A stretch of 64,000 nt of DNA from Asterochloris sp. CNOR1 (lineage: Eukaryota; Chlorophyta; Trebouxiophyceae; Trebouxiales; Trebouxiaceae): contig OZ017760.1 of assembly GCA_963969365.1 (NCBI GenBank), positions 1,984,001 to 2,048,000 of the forward strand, read 5' to 3'. This document shows, one piece after another, positions 23,701-33,374 of this stretch. Below the pieces are notes generated by a model. The model did not search any database. It was not told the DNA's origin and saw only the letters and a list, made by a program, of their open reading frames with translations. Numbering within the stretch: position 1 is the first letter of the stretch; each line of letters opens with the position of its first letter. A program made the translations under genes and the position numbers.

Positions 23701-26700
23701 ATCGCCATCGCCAGCGCTGGCAGGGCAGCTGCAGCTCCCTGCAAGACATGGGAGGGTGATGACATGTTGTGAGCACTATGGCATGCACCTGATGGCGTGA
23801 GCACAGTTGCACCGTGCCAGGCACAGCACAGCATAGCTGGATTGTGCAAGCGCCCACAGGCAAACATAGCGCAGCCCAGACAGGGACAGGATGTTCATCA
23901 GCACCTCAGCCTCCAACTCATCTGCAGCCAGTTCGACGGCCAGCTCAGGCAGGGCTGCTGCGGCTGCCTGCAGGGCACAGAGGGGCATCAGAGAATGGCT
24001 CCGCGGGAAGTGATGACGCTGATGGACATGATGTCAGGCCCCGTGGCATGAGCACCGAAGCACATGCACAGACATGCCCGAAAGGCACAGGCAGTGGGAA
24101 CTGCTGCCTGCGGCAGCCCACGAAGCTGCAGGAGACGCCCAGATGCAGCCGTCCAGCACTTGCCTGCCACAACACAGCTCTTGCCAGGAGAGCGCTTTCC
24201 TCCTCTGCAGCCGCTGCTGCCACCAGTTAGGGCAGCGCAGCTGCAGCTCCCTGCATTTGACATCATCGGTGGTTCATGTCTGCCAGCACCATACGGGAGA
24301 GTGACTACATGCTAAGATCACCATGGCATGCACCTGATGACATAAGCTGATGCCCAACACCAAGCACTACACAGCTGGTTTGTGCAAACGCCCACAGGCA
24401 GACACACGAACGCGCGGACAAGATGAGATGCTCACGAGAATCTCAGCTTCAAAGTCCTCTGCTGCCTGGTCTGCAGCTCCCTGCATGACACGGTGGGCCG
24501 TTCACCACTGCCAGCATCACATGGGAGAGTGAGGACACATTTCAGACGTCACGGCATGTACCCAATGGCATATGCCAGTGCCCCACGCCAAGCACGACAC
24601 AGCTGGGTTGTGCAAACGCCCACAGGCGTAGCACACCACAGCGCAGACAGGACGGGACGCTCCCCACCAGCTTGACCTCCCATCCATCTGCAGCCTGCTG
24701 CTCTGCAGTTCCCTGCACGGCACGATGGGCGGTTCACCACTGCCAGCATCACATGGGAGAGTGCGGACACATTGTACACCTGATGGCATATGCTGATGCC
24801 CCACACCAGGCAGAACACAGCTGCATTGTGCCAGTGCCCACAGGCAAGCCCACCACAGCGCAAACAGGACGGGATGCTCACCACCAAGTCGACCTCCCAG
24901 CCATCTGCTGCATGGTCTGCAGGTCCCTGCAAGACACGACGGGTTGTTGACCTCTGCCAGCATCACATGGGAGAGTACTGACATGGTACCATAAGCATGG
25001 CATGCACCTAATGGCTCGCACCGACACACCGCGCACAACACAGCTGGGCTGTGCAGCCGCCCACAGGTTAGCATACCACAGCTTGACAGGACAAAACGCT
25101 CACCACCAGCTGGGCGTCCCACCCATCTACAACCTGGTCGGCCAATGGAGCAGGCGGTGCTGGTGCCGCTGCCTGCAGGGCACAAAAGGGGCGTCAGAGC
25201 ATGGCTCCACACAGTGTTGACGATCATGTTCATGATCTCAGCCCCCCTGGCATGGCATCAGAGCACATGCTCACCTGAATCAGCAAGAGGCGGAACAAGC
25301 CCTCATGAGGTGCAAGACTGTATGGCTCAGCATGCTGTTCAACAAGCCTGCTACTATCACCATCAAGGTGCAGCAATGCATGGTGGACGACTGGCTACAC
25401 CTGCCCTAGAGCCAGTAGTGCCTCGGAGGCAGCAGTCAAAAGTGATCATTGCTTCACACCAATGCATGGCCTCTCAGCAGCCTACATGCAGCATTCAACA
25501 ATGCAGGGCTGAACAGCTGAGCAGTGCTCCCCCTGTCATTCCGGCTCCCTGAGGTCACGGCTCACCATCAACTGTTCAAGATCCAGCATCAAAAGGTCCG
25601 ACTCCAGGATCATGTCACTGGCTGACATGGCGCCGGCTGCAAGGTTTGGGCTGCAGGCAGACAACGTGGCTCGTGAGGTGCCAGCAGAACACCAGACCCT
25701 GAAAAGAGAGGAGTCACTGCGTCACTTGCAGACCTGCAGGCAAACGAACATGTCAGAACCTTCCAGCAAAGCGAAAGCAACAAGTCATCGCGCTGCTGGC
25801 CATGGCCTGCAAGCGGATGGGGAAGGCCCAGCAACTGCAGGCAGATGGGGGAAGGGTCAGTGACTGCCGACAAGACAAGCAGGGCAACCTTAGTGCTGGT
25901 CTCTGTGAGCATGACCGGCTCCCTGTTTAGTTCCCTGTTTAGGCTGCTCGGGCCTCGGGGAAAGCAGCATTAACAAACATCTCCCTGCAGCATCTAAGGC
26001 GCAGATCGCAGGCCAAGGCACACAGAGGTTGGGTTCAGGGCCACTGGCAAAGCAGACTCACAGCTGGGGGCCGACATGGCGCATTGTCTCAAAAGCCCCC
26101 CACTGGCGCTGCAGGGTGTACAACCTCTCGGGGGCATCCCCAAGCCACTCTTCGAAGGTGAACCTGCAGCAGGCCACAAGCCTGACAAAGTCAGAATATG
26201 TCGTGAATTGGTCAGTGCCACAGTCGCTTCCAGAGGCTCTCTGAGCAGCAGGATAGACCCCAAGTGAAACCCCTCAGCAGAGGGGAGGTAGTGTGCTGAA
26301 ATTGCTGCACCATCTTGCTGCGCAGCCCTCAGGCGCCAGCAGCAGGTGAACTACACCAAGGCACAAAAGTGCTGGGCTGCAGATGCTGCTGTTCTGCTCT
26401 GCAGCGCCTGCTGCAAATGAGCTGGAACTGATCACTCAGGTGATGGCCAGAAGGCTGCACCCTCCTCCTGTGCAGCAGTTAGATGCCACTTGCAGGTGCC
26501 TGGCCAGTGCCAGTACGAAATGCAGCCGGGCAGCCAAAAGTGCTCGGCAGGGCCACTGTGGATGTTGGGGCAGCAGTCACAGAGAGTCCACGACACCACA
26601 CTCAGCAGCAGCGTCAAAGGTCCCAAGCATCTTTTGGACAGATGGGCCAACCAAAGCAAGCAAAGTTGTTATGAGCGAGCAGCAGCTCAAAAGAAAGGCA

Positions 26701-29036
26701 CCAGCCGCATGGACAGTAATCCCTTGGCACTCACACATGGCGGAGCTGCTTGCCCGCTGCCTTGGGGCCCTCCGCCAGCGCCACCCAGTCCACCTCATTC
26801 ATCACATACTGCTTCCACAGCAGCTCCAGCATATAGGTGGGCGGAAAAACCCTGCACGACTGTCAGCAGGCGTTCAGATGCTGGAGGACACCACTGATCA
26901 GCTGCATGGTGCCAATGCAGGCTAGGTTCAGCACCTACAACCATGACACTGCGCAATTCTGCATGCAGGCAAGCCCCAGTCCAGCACTGGTAAAAGTGCG
27001 GAGCACTCGCCTGCCTGCCATCAAGACAGCAACATGCCTACTGCTCAGAGAGCTCACAGCTCCAGCACTGCACTTGCACCATGAGCGGTGACCCCTGGCG
27101 CCTGACATAGCTGCAGGTCTCGTCCAAGCAGACACAAACTCAAAGAACCAACTTGTTGCTGATCCCAAGGGAGACCCCATCCGTGCGTAGCATGCCCAGA
27201 CGACAGTGGCACCGACACCACTCACATTGCCTGCTCTTCCAGCAACGCCTCCACGCTTCTGGTGCGTGCAGTCGCCATCACGCGCGACAGGAATTGGGTG
27301 TCGCTACCATGTGGGTTGGCGACGTCAAGCATACTTTGCGCCTTGTCCATGAGGCGCCCCCATCTGGCCTGCTGCTCACGCAGAGCGATGGCGTGCTCAC
27401 CGCTTGCATCCTGCTTCTGCCTCAGAAGCTGCTCTGTCTGTCGCACTACAGCCTCCAGGTCGCCAACTTGACTATGGGCACTCTGCAGCCTGCAGGGCAG
27501 CACAAACGTCATTACTTCATCGCTGCACATGCAGGTCCCTGCCTCTGTCTTAGCTGCTGCCCCTCTGGTGTAGAGCAACCAGGTTGGGTACTCTGAAGCA
27601 CGACTAATTCAACCTGCAGGGCAGGGCAGCAGTTGTAGTTCACATGGACTCCATGATCCTGCCTGAGGATGCCGCACAGCCTCGTGGGAATGTCATTCTA
27701 CAGCGTGCTGCGTGGCCTGCAGGGTGCAGCAAACAGCACACGGTGCCATGGACGGGCTTGCACTACAGGCCCATGCCTCGATTGCAGGGCCCACAGATGC
27801 ACAACAGACTCCAGAAAGCGAGATTGAATTGGGCCTGCAGGGGTTCGGGGTGATGATGCTGAAGCACACTGCCTCCAGGCTGCAAGACAGGACAGCGCTA
27901 CATGGTGCTGCAGGCTGCGCCTGTGGTCAGTATGCACCCACTTGCAACAATCACTACGGGATTGAAAGCGTGCAGTGATCAAGGCTGCAGGAGGTGCTCA
28001 GGGAGGATGTCCACATGCATTTCACACTCACTCATTTGCCAGCTGCTGAATCTCCTGCTGCGACTGGAGTTGCTGGTGGTGGTGGTGGTGGTGATGGTGG
28101 TGGCGTGCCTCCTGACGCAGAGCAGCACCTAGGTCGTCAGCTCTTCATTAGCTGCTCGCAGCCTGCAGGGCAGCACAGATATCATGATTGCTATATTGAG
28201 ATTATCTCGAGGCTGCGCTGCACATGCAGGTCCTGCTCCGCTGCCCCTCTGGTGCAGGGTAGCCAGATTGGGTCCTCTCATGTACAGCCCATTCAACCTG
28301 CAGGGCAGGGCGGCAGTTGCGCTCAGCGTGGACTCCAAGTCTCAGGATGCAGCGCAGCCTTGTGGGGAGGTGATTTTCAGAGCGTGCTGTGCAGCCTACA
28401 GGTTGCAGCAAACAGCACACGGTGCCATGGACGAGCTTGCGCTGCATATACCTGCCTCAAATGCAGGGCGCACACATGCGCAATAGACTCCAGAAAGCGA
28501 GATAAACATGGGCAGTTGTCCAAAGTGGTGATGCTGGATTACACTGCCTCCAGGCTGCAAGACAGGACAGCGCTACATGTGCTGCAGGCTGTGCCTGTGG
28601 TCAGTATGCACTGCTGCATGTTGCGCTGCACATGCTGCTGGGTTTGACCGGCGCACCCTGCAATATGTACCGCAGCACCTTGAGCACCAGTTGCAACAAT
28701 TCTTGTAGGCTTCAAGCTGTGTGATCAAGGCTGCAGGAGGTGTTCTTTGTGGATTCCCACATGATGTTGAACTCACTCATTTGCCAGCCGCAGGTTCTCC
28801 TGCTGCAACTGGAGTTGCCGCTGGTGCTGCTGATGGTAGCGTGCCTGCAGCATGAGCCATAATGTATCATGCCCTGTTTGGTGCAAAGGGCTGTCAATGA
28901 CCATGCAGACCCTCCTCACCCTGAGGGCCCCTGCAGCTGCTCCAGTGAGCAGAGTGGCGCAGCCTGTGGCAAACATCGCCAGCCCAGGGACATGTCGTTG
29001 CGAAGACATGAACAATGCCTTCGTCGTAAGCCTCAA
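17791..29036 (-). CDS. Coiled-coil protein kinase with mini-exon array
   Basis: A long minus-strand gene. The first exon (28920-29036) encodes a 39-residue start with a hydrophobic stretch (GLAMFATGCATLLTG), a possible membrane or organelle signal. Next come Gln/Glu-rich coiled-coil exons (28777-28844, 27226-27489), exons at 26735-26851 and 26062-26163, a mini-exon array at about 23.6-25.2 kb, and a large coiled-coil exon (about 22752-23398). C-terminal kinase exons fit in phase: 22284-22466 (LGSGSCGAVF, lysine in VVLKRS), 21177-21285 (hinge YMMLMEHLDG), 20547-20652 (VPCDLKPNN), 19963-20072 (VIDFGNSV), 18938-19040 (YMTPEMAL), 18498-18584 (VWALGATALEMA), 18217-18300, 17791-17934 (CLSLLPSDRPTMAQV). 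HRD is PCD and APE is TPE, but the catalytic Asp, Lys and DFG remain, so activity is likely. I cannot assign a kinase subfamily. Exons between 25.0 and 26.0 kb and 27.5 and 28.8 kb are uncertain. Confidence 0.78.
20700..20900. repeat. Short direct repeat within a kinase intron
   Basis: The block CATCAGGCATCTGCAGTGG followed by a GC/TG-rich stretch occurs at about 20723 and again at about 20867, in the intron upstream of the catalytic-loop exon. The unit is about 145 bp and diverged. No exon was identified in it. Confidence 0.5.
23640..25180 (-). repeat. Seven-unit mini-exon tandem array in the kinase gene
   Basis: On the coding strand seven units 225-280 bp apart each contain an acceptor (CAG), a 45-75-base reading block and usually a GTGAGC or GTAAGG donor. 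The encoded blocks, in order of transcription, begin near 25174 (ending ADQVVDGWDAQLV), 24925 (GPADHAADGWEVDLV), 24710 (GTAEQQAADGWEVKLV), 24485 (GAADQAAEDFEAEILV), 24250 (GAAAALP then a stop), 23970 (AALPELAVELAADELEAEVL) and 23745 (GAAAALPALAMAMAAEERD). Most are phase 0 at both ends, so they can be added or dropped without a frameshift. The unit near 24250 has an in-frame TAA and a GC donor, so it is probably dead. The intron parts also repeat, including CATCACATGGGAGAGT at four positions. Confidence 0.72.
27640..28620 (-). repeat. About 680-bp duplicated segment in the kinase 5' introns
   Basis: 27695-27945 and 28375-28610 are clear copies. Both contain GCAGCAAACAGCACACGGTG, CAGACTCCAGAAAGCGAGAT-like sequence, ACTGCCTCCAGGCTGCAAGA and GGACAGCGCTACATG. 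Two related exon-like blocks accompany them on the coding strand: the probable exon at 28777-28844 (ending ENLRLANE) and a copy near 28037-28115 with a run of His codons, ending EIQQLANE. Another exon-like block near 28160 has an in-frame stop. The CAC-repeat is a triplet microsatellite on the coding strand. Confidence 0.7.
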
Positions 29037-29229
29037 CGCTTCAAACCGTCCGGCAGCTCAATGCCCAATGCTGGACTGCGAGAGTCAGCTTGAAATGCAG
29101 CAATGATGCTGACTGTCTCAACACCTATACGACACATCATATAGGACTACATCTGACAGATGTTGGCACAGGATCGAGATTCGTGCGCGCACACACCCTG
29201 AAGCTGTTGTGCCTGTAAGAGCGGACACA
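29037..29229. promoter_or_regulatory. Compact divergent promoter region
   Basis: Only 193 bases separate the proposed start codon of the kinase gene (-, 29036) from that of the oxidoreductase gene (+, 29230), so both promoters and 5' untranslated regions must fit here or extend into introns. No TATA box stands out. The kinase start is less secure than the oxidoreductase start. Confidence 0.5.
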
Positions 29230-31055
29230 ATGGCTGCATCAAAGGCTTTGCGAATTGGGGTCATTGGTAGGTAAACGCGACCAAGCAGAAGTCTGCCTCC
29301 TCCAGAGTGGTACATGGATGCCTTCAGTCCATGGGTTTGGGGAGATGTCTGGCCCCACTGCAGGTGCTGGAGGCAACACCAAAAAGTTGCACATCCCGAA
29401 ACTGCTTGAGATTGACGGCGTCAGCATCCGTGCCATAGCTAACAGGTCTGCAGCGTCAGCTGAGGCGGTGGTGGATGAGCTCGCGCTGTCTGGCGTTGCA
29501 GTGAGTGGCACAGTGTCTTTCAGCATGTGGCGATCGCTGCAGCACATGTCCTGCTACCTCAGTCCTATGCTTCAGGTGTCTGGAGACTGGCAGCAAGTGG
29601 TTGAGCACCCGGAAGTTGATGCCGTCGTCATTGGCACATGGCCTTACTTGCACCACACCCTTGTTCTGGCAGCGCTCAAGGCCAACAAGCATGTGCTTAC
29701 AGAGGCGCGGATGGTGAGAGGCGCAGATCCTCTGTTGCTGATAGTCATCACTTGGCATCACACCTGCTGTTGTGCAGGCAATGAACCTGCAAGAGGCCAA
29801 GGAGATGTTGGCAGAATCCCGAAGGCACCCACATCTCATCACACAGATAGTGCCAAGCCCTATCACGCTGCCATACGACAGCAGCATCCAGGACATCATA
29901 GGCAGTGGGCAGCTTGGGGACATTCTTCATGTCGAGGTAGGTTTTGGGGGTCCAAGGTTCTGGCAAAGGCAGCGTCAGTTCCAGATGTTGCATGCGGGTG
30001 CTGCAGGTTCGTGCAGTCACAGGCAAATTTGCTCAGAAGGCTGGCAGTGAGATGACGTGGCGACAAGACGCAAGCCTGAGTGGGCTCAACACCATGACCA
30101 TGGGTGGGTGTCACACTGTCCTCCAGGCTGGCATTATGCTAGAGTAATCACTATGGCTCCTGATATTTTTGTCTTCATATGCAGGCATCTATTACGAGGT
30201 TCTGCAGCGGTGCGCTGTAGCAAAAGATCGTGCTTTTGCAGGCATGGGTTGCTGGGGTGGCTAAGACGCCAGATGCTGCAGGTGGCTTGGTGATGCAGTC
30301 CGGGTGCAGGCCTCTGGTCGGACGCACACCAAGCACCTCCAGAGATCTGGCAAGCCAGCCTTCAGTACTGTGCCGGACCATCTGGACATCCTGGCAGACC
30401 TCAGCTCAGGCGCACAGGCCCACATGGTCTTCAGCAGCATCATGGGTGAGGGCATGCAGGCATGGCCTGTCAGGGCTGCATTGCCCCAAAAGTCCACAGG
30501 GCGCTGAGCAGGCACCGCGGATTCCAGTGTGCAGCATACGGAGAAGAGAAGCTCTGTCCGACTTGCATGTCCTTGCACGCAAGTCCAGGAGGTCTGTCAT
30601 TGGCATATGCTTTAGCTCTGAGCTGTGGTTGCCAAGCGCATGGCAGCACACAGGTCATCCCTCTGTGCTGTACAGGTGCTTCTCCCGGGGCTTTGAGCAG
30701 CTTCACCATCTATGGCCGTGAAGGCACGCTGATACTTGATCTTGACAAAGGCACATTGCAGCTGGGTCTGAGAGACAAGGGTGAGGTCATCTTGTGCTGG
30801 CCTGTCTACCATGTGTGTTGAGGGTCTCCAAGCGGTGACCCATGCTTTGTTGCAGGCGGGCTGAGCACTGTTGACATCCCTGACCACAAGCGAGGCAGCT
30901 GGAATGTTGAGCGGGACTTTGTCGATGGCATTCGCACAGTGAAGAAGCCAGCCCTCACAGATTTCGAGACAGGTGTACGCTACATGCAGTTCACTGAAGC
31001 TGTCTCAGCAGCATTGCAGACAGGACAAGCAGTCCCAATTATCAACAGTGCTTAA
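29230..31055 (+). CDS. Gfo/Idh/MocA-family NAD(P)-dependent oxidoreductase
   Basis: Nine exons give a complete 353-residue protein: 29230-29266, 29364-29500, 29576-29713, 29778-29936, 30007-30103, 30185-30209, 30282-30445, 30676-30780 and 30856-31055. All phases agree. The N-terminus has the Rossmann dinucleotide-binding loop split by intron 1 (RIGVIG then AGGNTKKLHIPKLL). The middle has the family pattern VDAVVIGTWPYLHHTLVLAAL and KANKHVLTEARM. The second half contains the typical beta-sheet domain (FTIYGREGTLILDLDKGTLQ) and ends VPIINSA. The usual EKP motif is replaced by EAR, so the lysine often needed for catalysis is absent at that place; a subgroup with EARMA is, as far as I recall, known. 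Substrate is unknown; relatives act on sugars, inositols or biliverdin. Confidence 0.88.
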
Positions 31056-31291
31056 CATCTGCTTGTACATTCATGCATCACTACGGGCATAGCCATGAAG
31101 AGCGAGATTTTGGCTGTGATCTTGTTGAGGCTATGATTCCATGTCTGCACCGCACTGGGACCTCGAAGAGGCAACTGGTGACTTAAATTTTGGGGTTTAC
31201 TCACCCTCAATGCTAAAACGGGAGACAGTACCAGGCTTGACTTGAGGCCTGATCTCAGGCTGCATGTGCAAGACTAGGCTCAAGCCTAGCA
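31056..31291. other. Short intergenic stretch
   Basis: About 235 bases after the oxidoreductase stop, before the candidate minus-strand gene. No TGTAA signal is seen close to the stop. A short imperfect repeat of CTTGAGGCC/CTTGACTTG type is present near 31235-31285. Confidence 0.4.
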
Positions 31292-32632
31292 TCAGTCCGA
31301 ACATTCAGCAATGATGCGCTGCACAATGTCAGCAGGCAAGACAGCGTCAGTGCCAGGTGGGCACATACTCAGCATAGGTCCCCAGTAGCTCTCATTGCGT
31401 GGTAGCATCCTGGGCTGCAGCCTGCTCCTGCTCAGCTGGCAGGTGTTGCCTTCAGCAACACCAGGGCTGCCTGTCGCAGCTGACGCTGCAGGCGTCACGG
31501 CGCCAGGCACATCTGCAGCTTGCTTGGCTGTCCAGCTTGTAGCCTGCTGCAGCAGCGCCAAACAGGCTCCAGCTGATTTCACGTCCAGATGGCTCCACCT
31601 GCTACATTCTCTGGTGCACTGGCGCAAGGCTGCAAGTACTGGCCCTGCATGTCACCTGTGAGCACCTGCAAGCAGCTCCCTGTGCTTGCTGGAGGGCTGC
31701 AATTGCTGTCCAGGGCTGGGGGCAAAGATCGTCAGGCCAGCAGCAAGCCTGAGGCTGGAGCGCAGCCCCACGCTGCTGCAAAGGGTCCTGCGGGGCTGCA
31801 AGCTGACAGGATTCTGCTCAAGTCTGCTGCACTTGTTCAGGTGCTGGTGGTGTGGCCATTCAGCACCTTTGCCTGCTGGGTGGGTCCCTGCCACCCCAAA
31901 GGATGCTTGCTGACGCTGGCAGGAGCTTGTGGCAGGTGCCTCGGGACGGCACCCTGCTGATGCTGCTGCAGTGAAATAAAGTGACTAGCCTGCAGGCCAC
32001 ATCCACGCTCAGCAGCAGCATGCAATTGCGCTTTTCCTGGTGCCGCCTTGCCAAGCCCTAACACACAACGGAGATAGCTATAAACGCAAGAAATGTGATG
32101 GCAGTTTCTTGCATCACCAGCAAGCTGCAGTCCCTCTCACAGGGCTGCACAACAGAGCATGGCAGGGACGCCATGTGTCCTCTGAAACGTACCTCTCTGC
32201 AAGATACACAGCCAGCTGGCAATGCCTTCTAGCATCCTGTGTGCAGCCCAGACTGCTGAGGGAGTTGCAGGAAAACAGCCACGTGTGACAGCTCACCAAG
32301 CAAAGTGCAAGTCTATGCAGCAGCTCACTTTTGCAGAGAGCCTCAAAGTCTGCTGCTCTCCAAAGCGCTGACCTGCAGGGGCAGCAGGTGCACAGGCTCA
32401 ATCTTGCAGTAGAGCCAGCTCTGCACAGTGGTGCACAAGGCCTGCCTGGCACCCTGAGCTGCCTGTGTCTGGAACCATTGGGGCCTACATGCCATCTACA
32501 TGCCATGTTTGCTTGGTGCATGCCATGTTTGTTTGTCAGCATACGCAAGAGTCTCACGCAAATGACATCAAGGTGGGACTGAACATGAAAGAGCTGTACA
32601 GAGTGTGTGTGTGTGCATGCATGCTCTGCCAC
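31292..32632 (-). CDS. Candidate minus-strand gene, possibly BTB/POZ-like
   Basis: Several minus-strand blocks look coding. The terminal one after an acceptor near 31430 reads WGPMLSMCPPGTDAVLPADI and then VQRIIAECSD before a stop at 31292. Upstream, a block near 32400-32440 (TVQSWLYCKIEPVHLLPLQ) joins across an acceptor to ALWRAADFEALCK near 32350. The order, a short strand-helix followed by a Leu/Ala helix with ADF, resembles the end of a BTB/POZ fold. The exons between are not resolved and no start codon is secure. This could be a real gene or a decayed one. No function is claimed. Confidence 0.3.
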
Positions 32633-32759
32633 TTGCTAGCACAGATCAGGCAGCAGCCTGTGACATACAGAGCCAAGGCCAGCAAACACACCTGGCGCCC
32701 GTCACAGAGGAGGATTCAGGCAGAGGAGGATGCAGGCAGATTACATGGCATCGACAATG

Positions 32760-32945
32760 TCATTTACGTTTGATTACATCACCGGTGACGTTTTTCATTC
32801 GTTGAATGAGCACTCCCGGGTCTTCTGCTCACCGTAAAGCAATGCTCTCTGAGACAATTATTTCAACGTTTGCTGTGCAATTGAATCACTAAGTAGTCTT
32901 TCTTTCTATATATACTCAAAGGGTCCTCCATCGCAAGATTCGGTC
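32760..32945 (+). promoter_or_regulatory. AT-rich promoter island with TATA box
   Basis: This is the most AT-rich stretch in the window. It holds TATATATA at 32907-32914, a 10-base palindrome TCACCGGTGA near 32778, and several TGACG/ACGTTT-type motifs. It lies about 430-600 bases before the phosphatase start codon and beside the 5' end of the candidate minus-strand gene, so it may serve both. A long 5' untranslated region, perhaps with an intron, would separate it from 33375. Confidence 0.5.
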
Positions 32946-33374
32946 AGTCCCAATCTGGCCACAGTAAGGTAGCAACGACCGTTCTAGGAGGCCGTTCAAG
33001 TGTTGTTTGAAGGTGAGCTGCCGAAATCCTCTCCCCCAGCCAGCCTGCGTTCGTGCGAATCTTCGCTCTGTCTGCTTGCCAGAAGGCTGGACTGGCATGC
33101 TCCCTGGGTCGAGCATGCAAAGCAGCAGCACAGATCGAGTTGCCACTGAGATTCCTCTACATGACTTGCCATGGCATCGCAGCCGCTGGCCCTTCTCACT
33201 GACTCTGGCTGCAGCATGCCCTCAGAGGCCTCAATTACAAGCACAAGCTGCAAATGGCATGCATTGTGCCACAAACTCCAGATCTGGCCCTGCAGTTTGA
33301 CCTCGCCATCAGTATGCTGTTCTATGCAGCAAGCACTTCTATCCCTTCTGCAGGGCATCAACACTCTACTGGCT

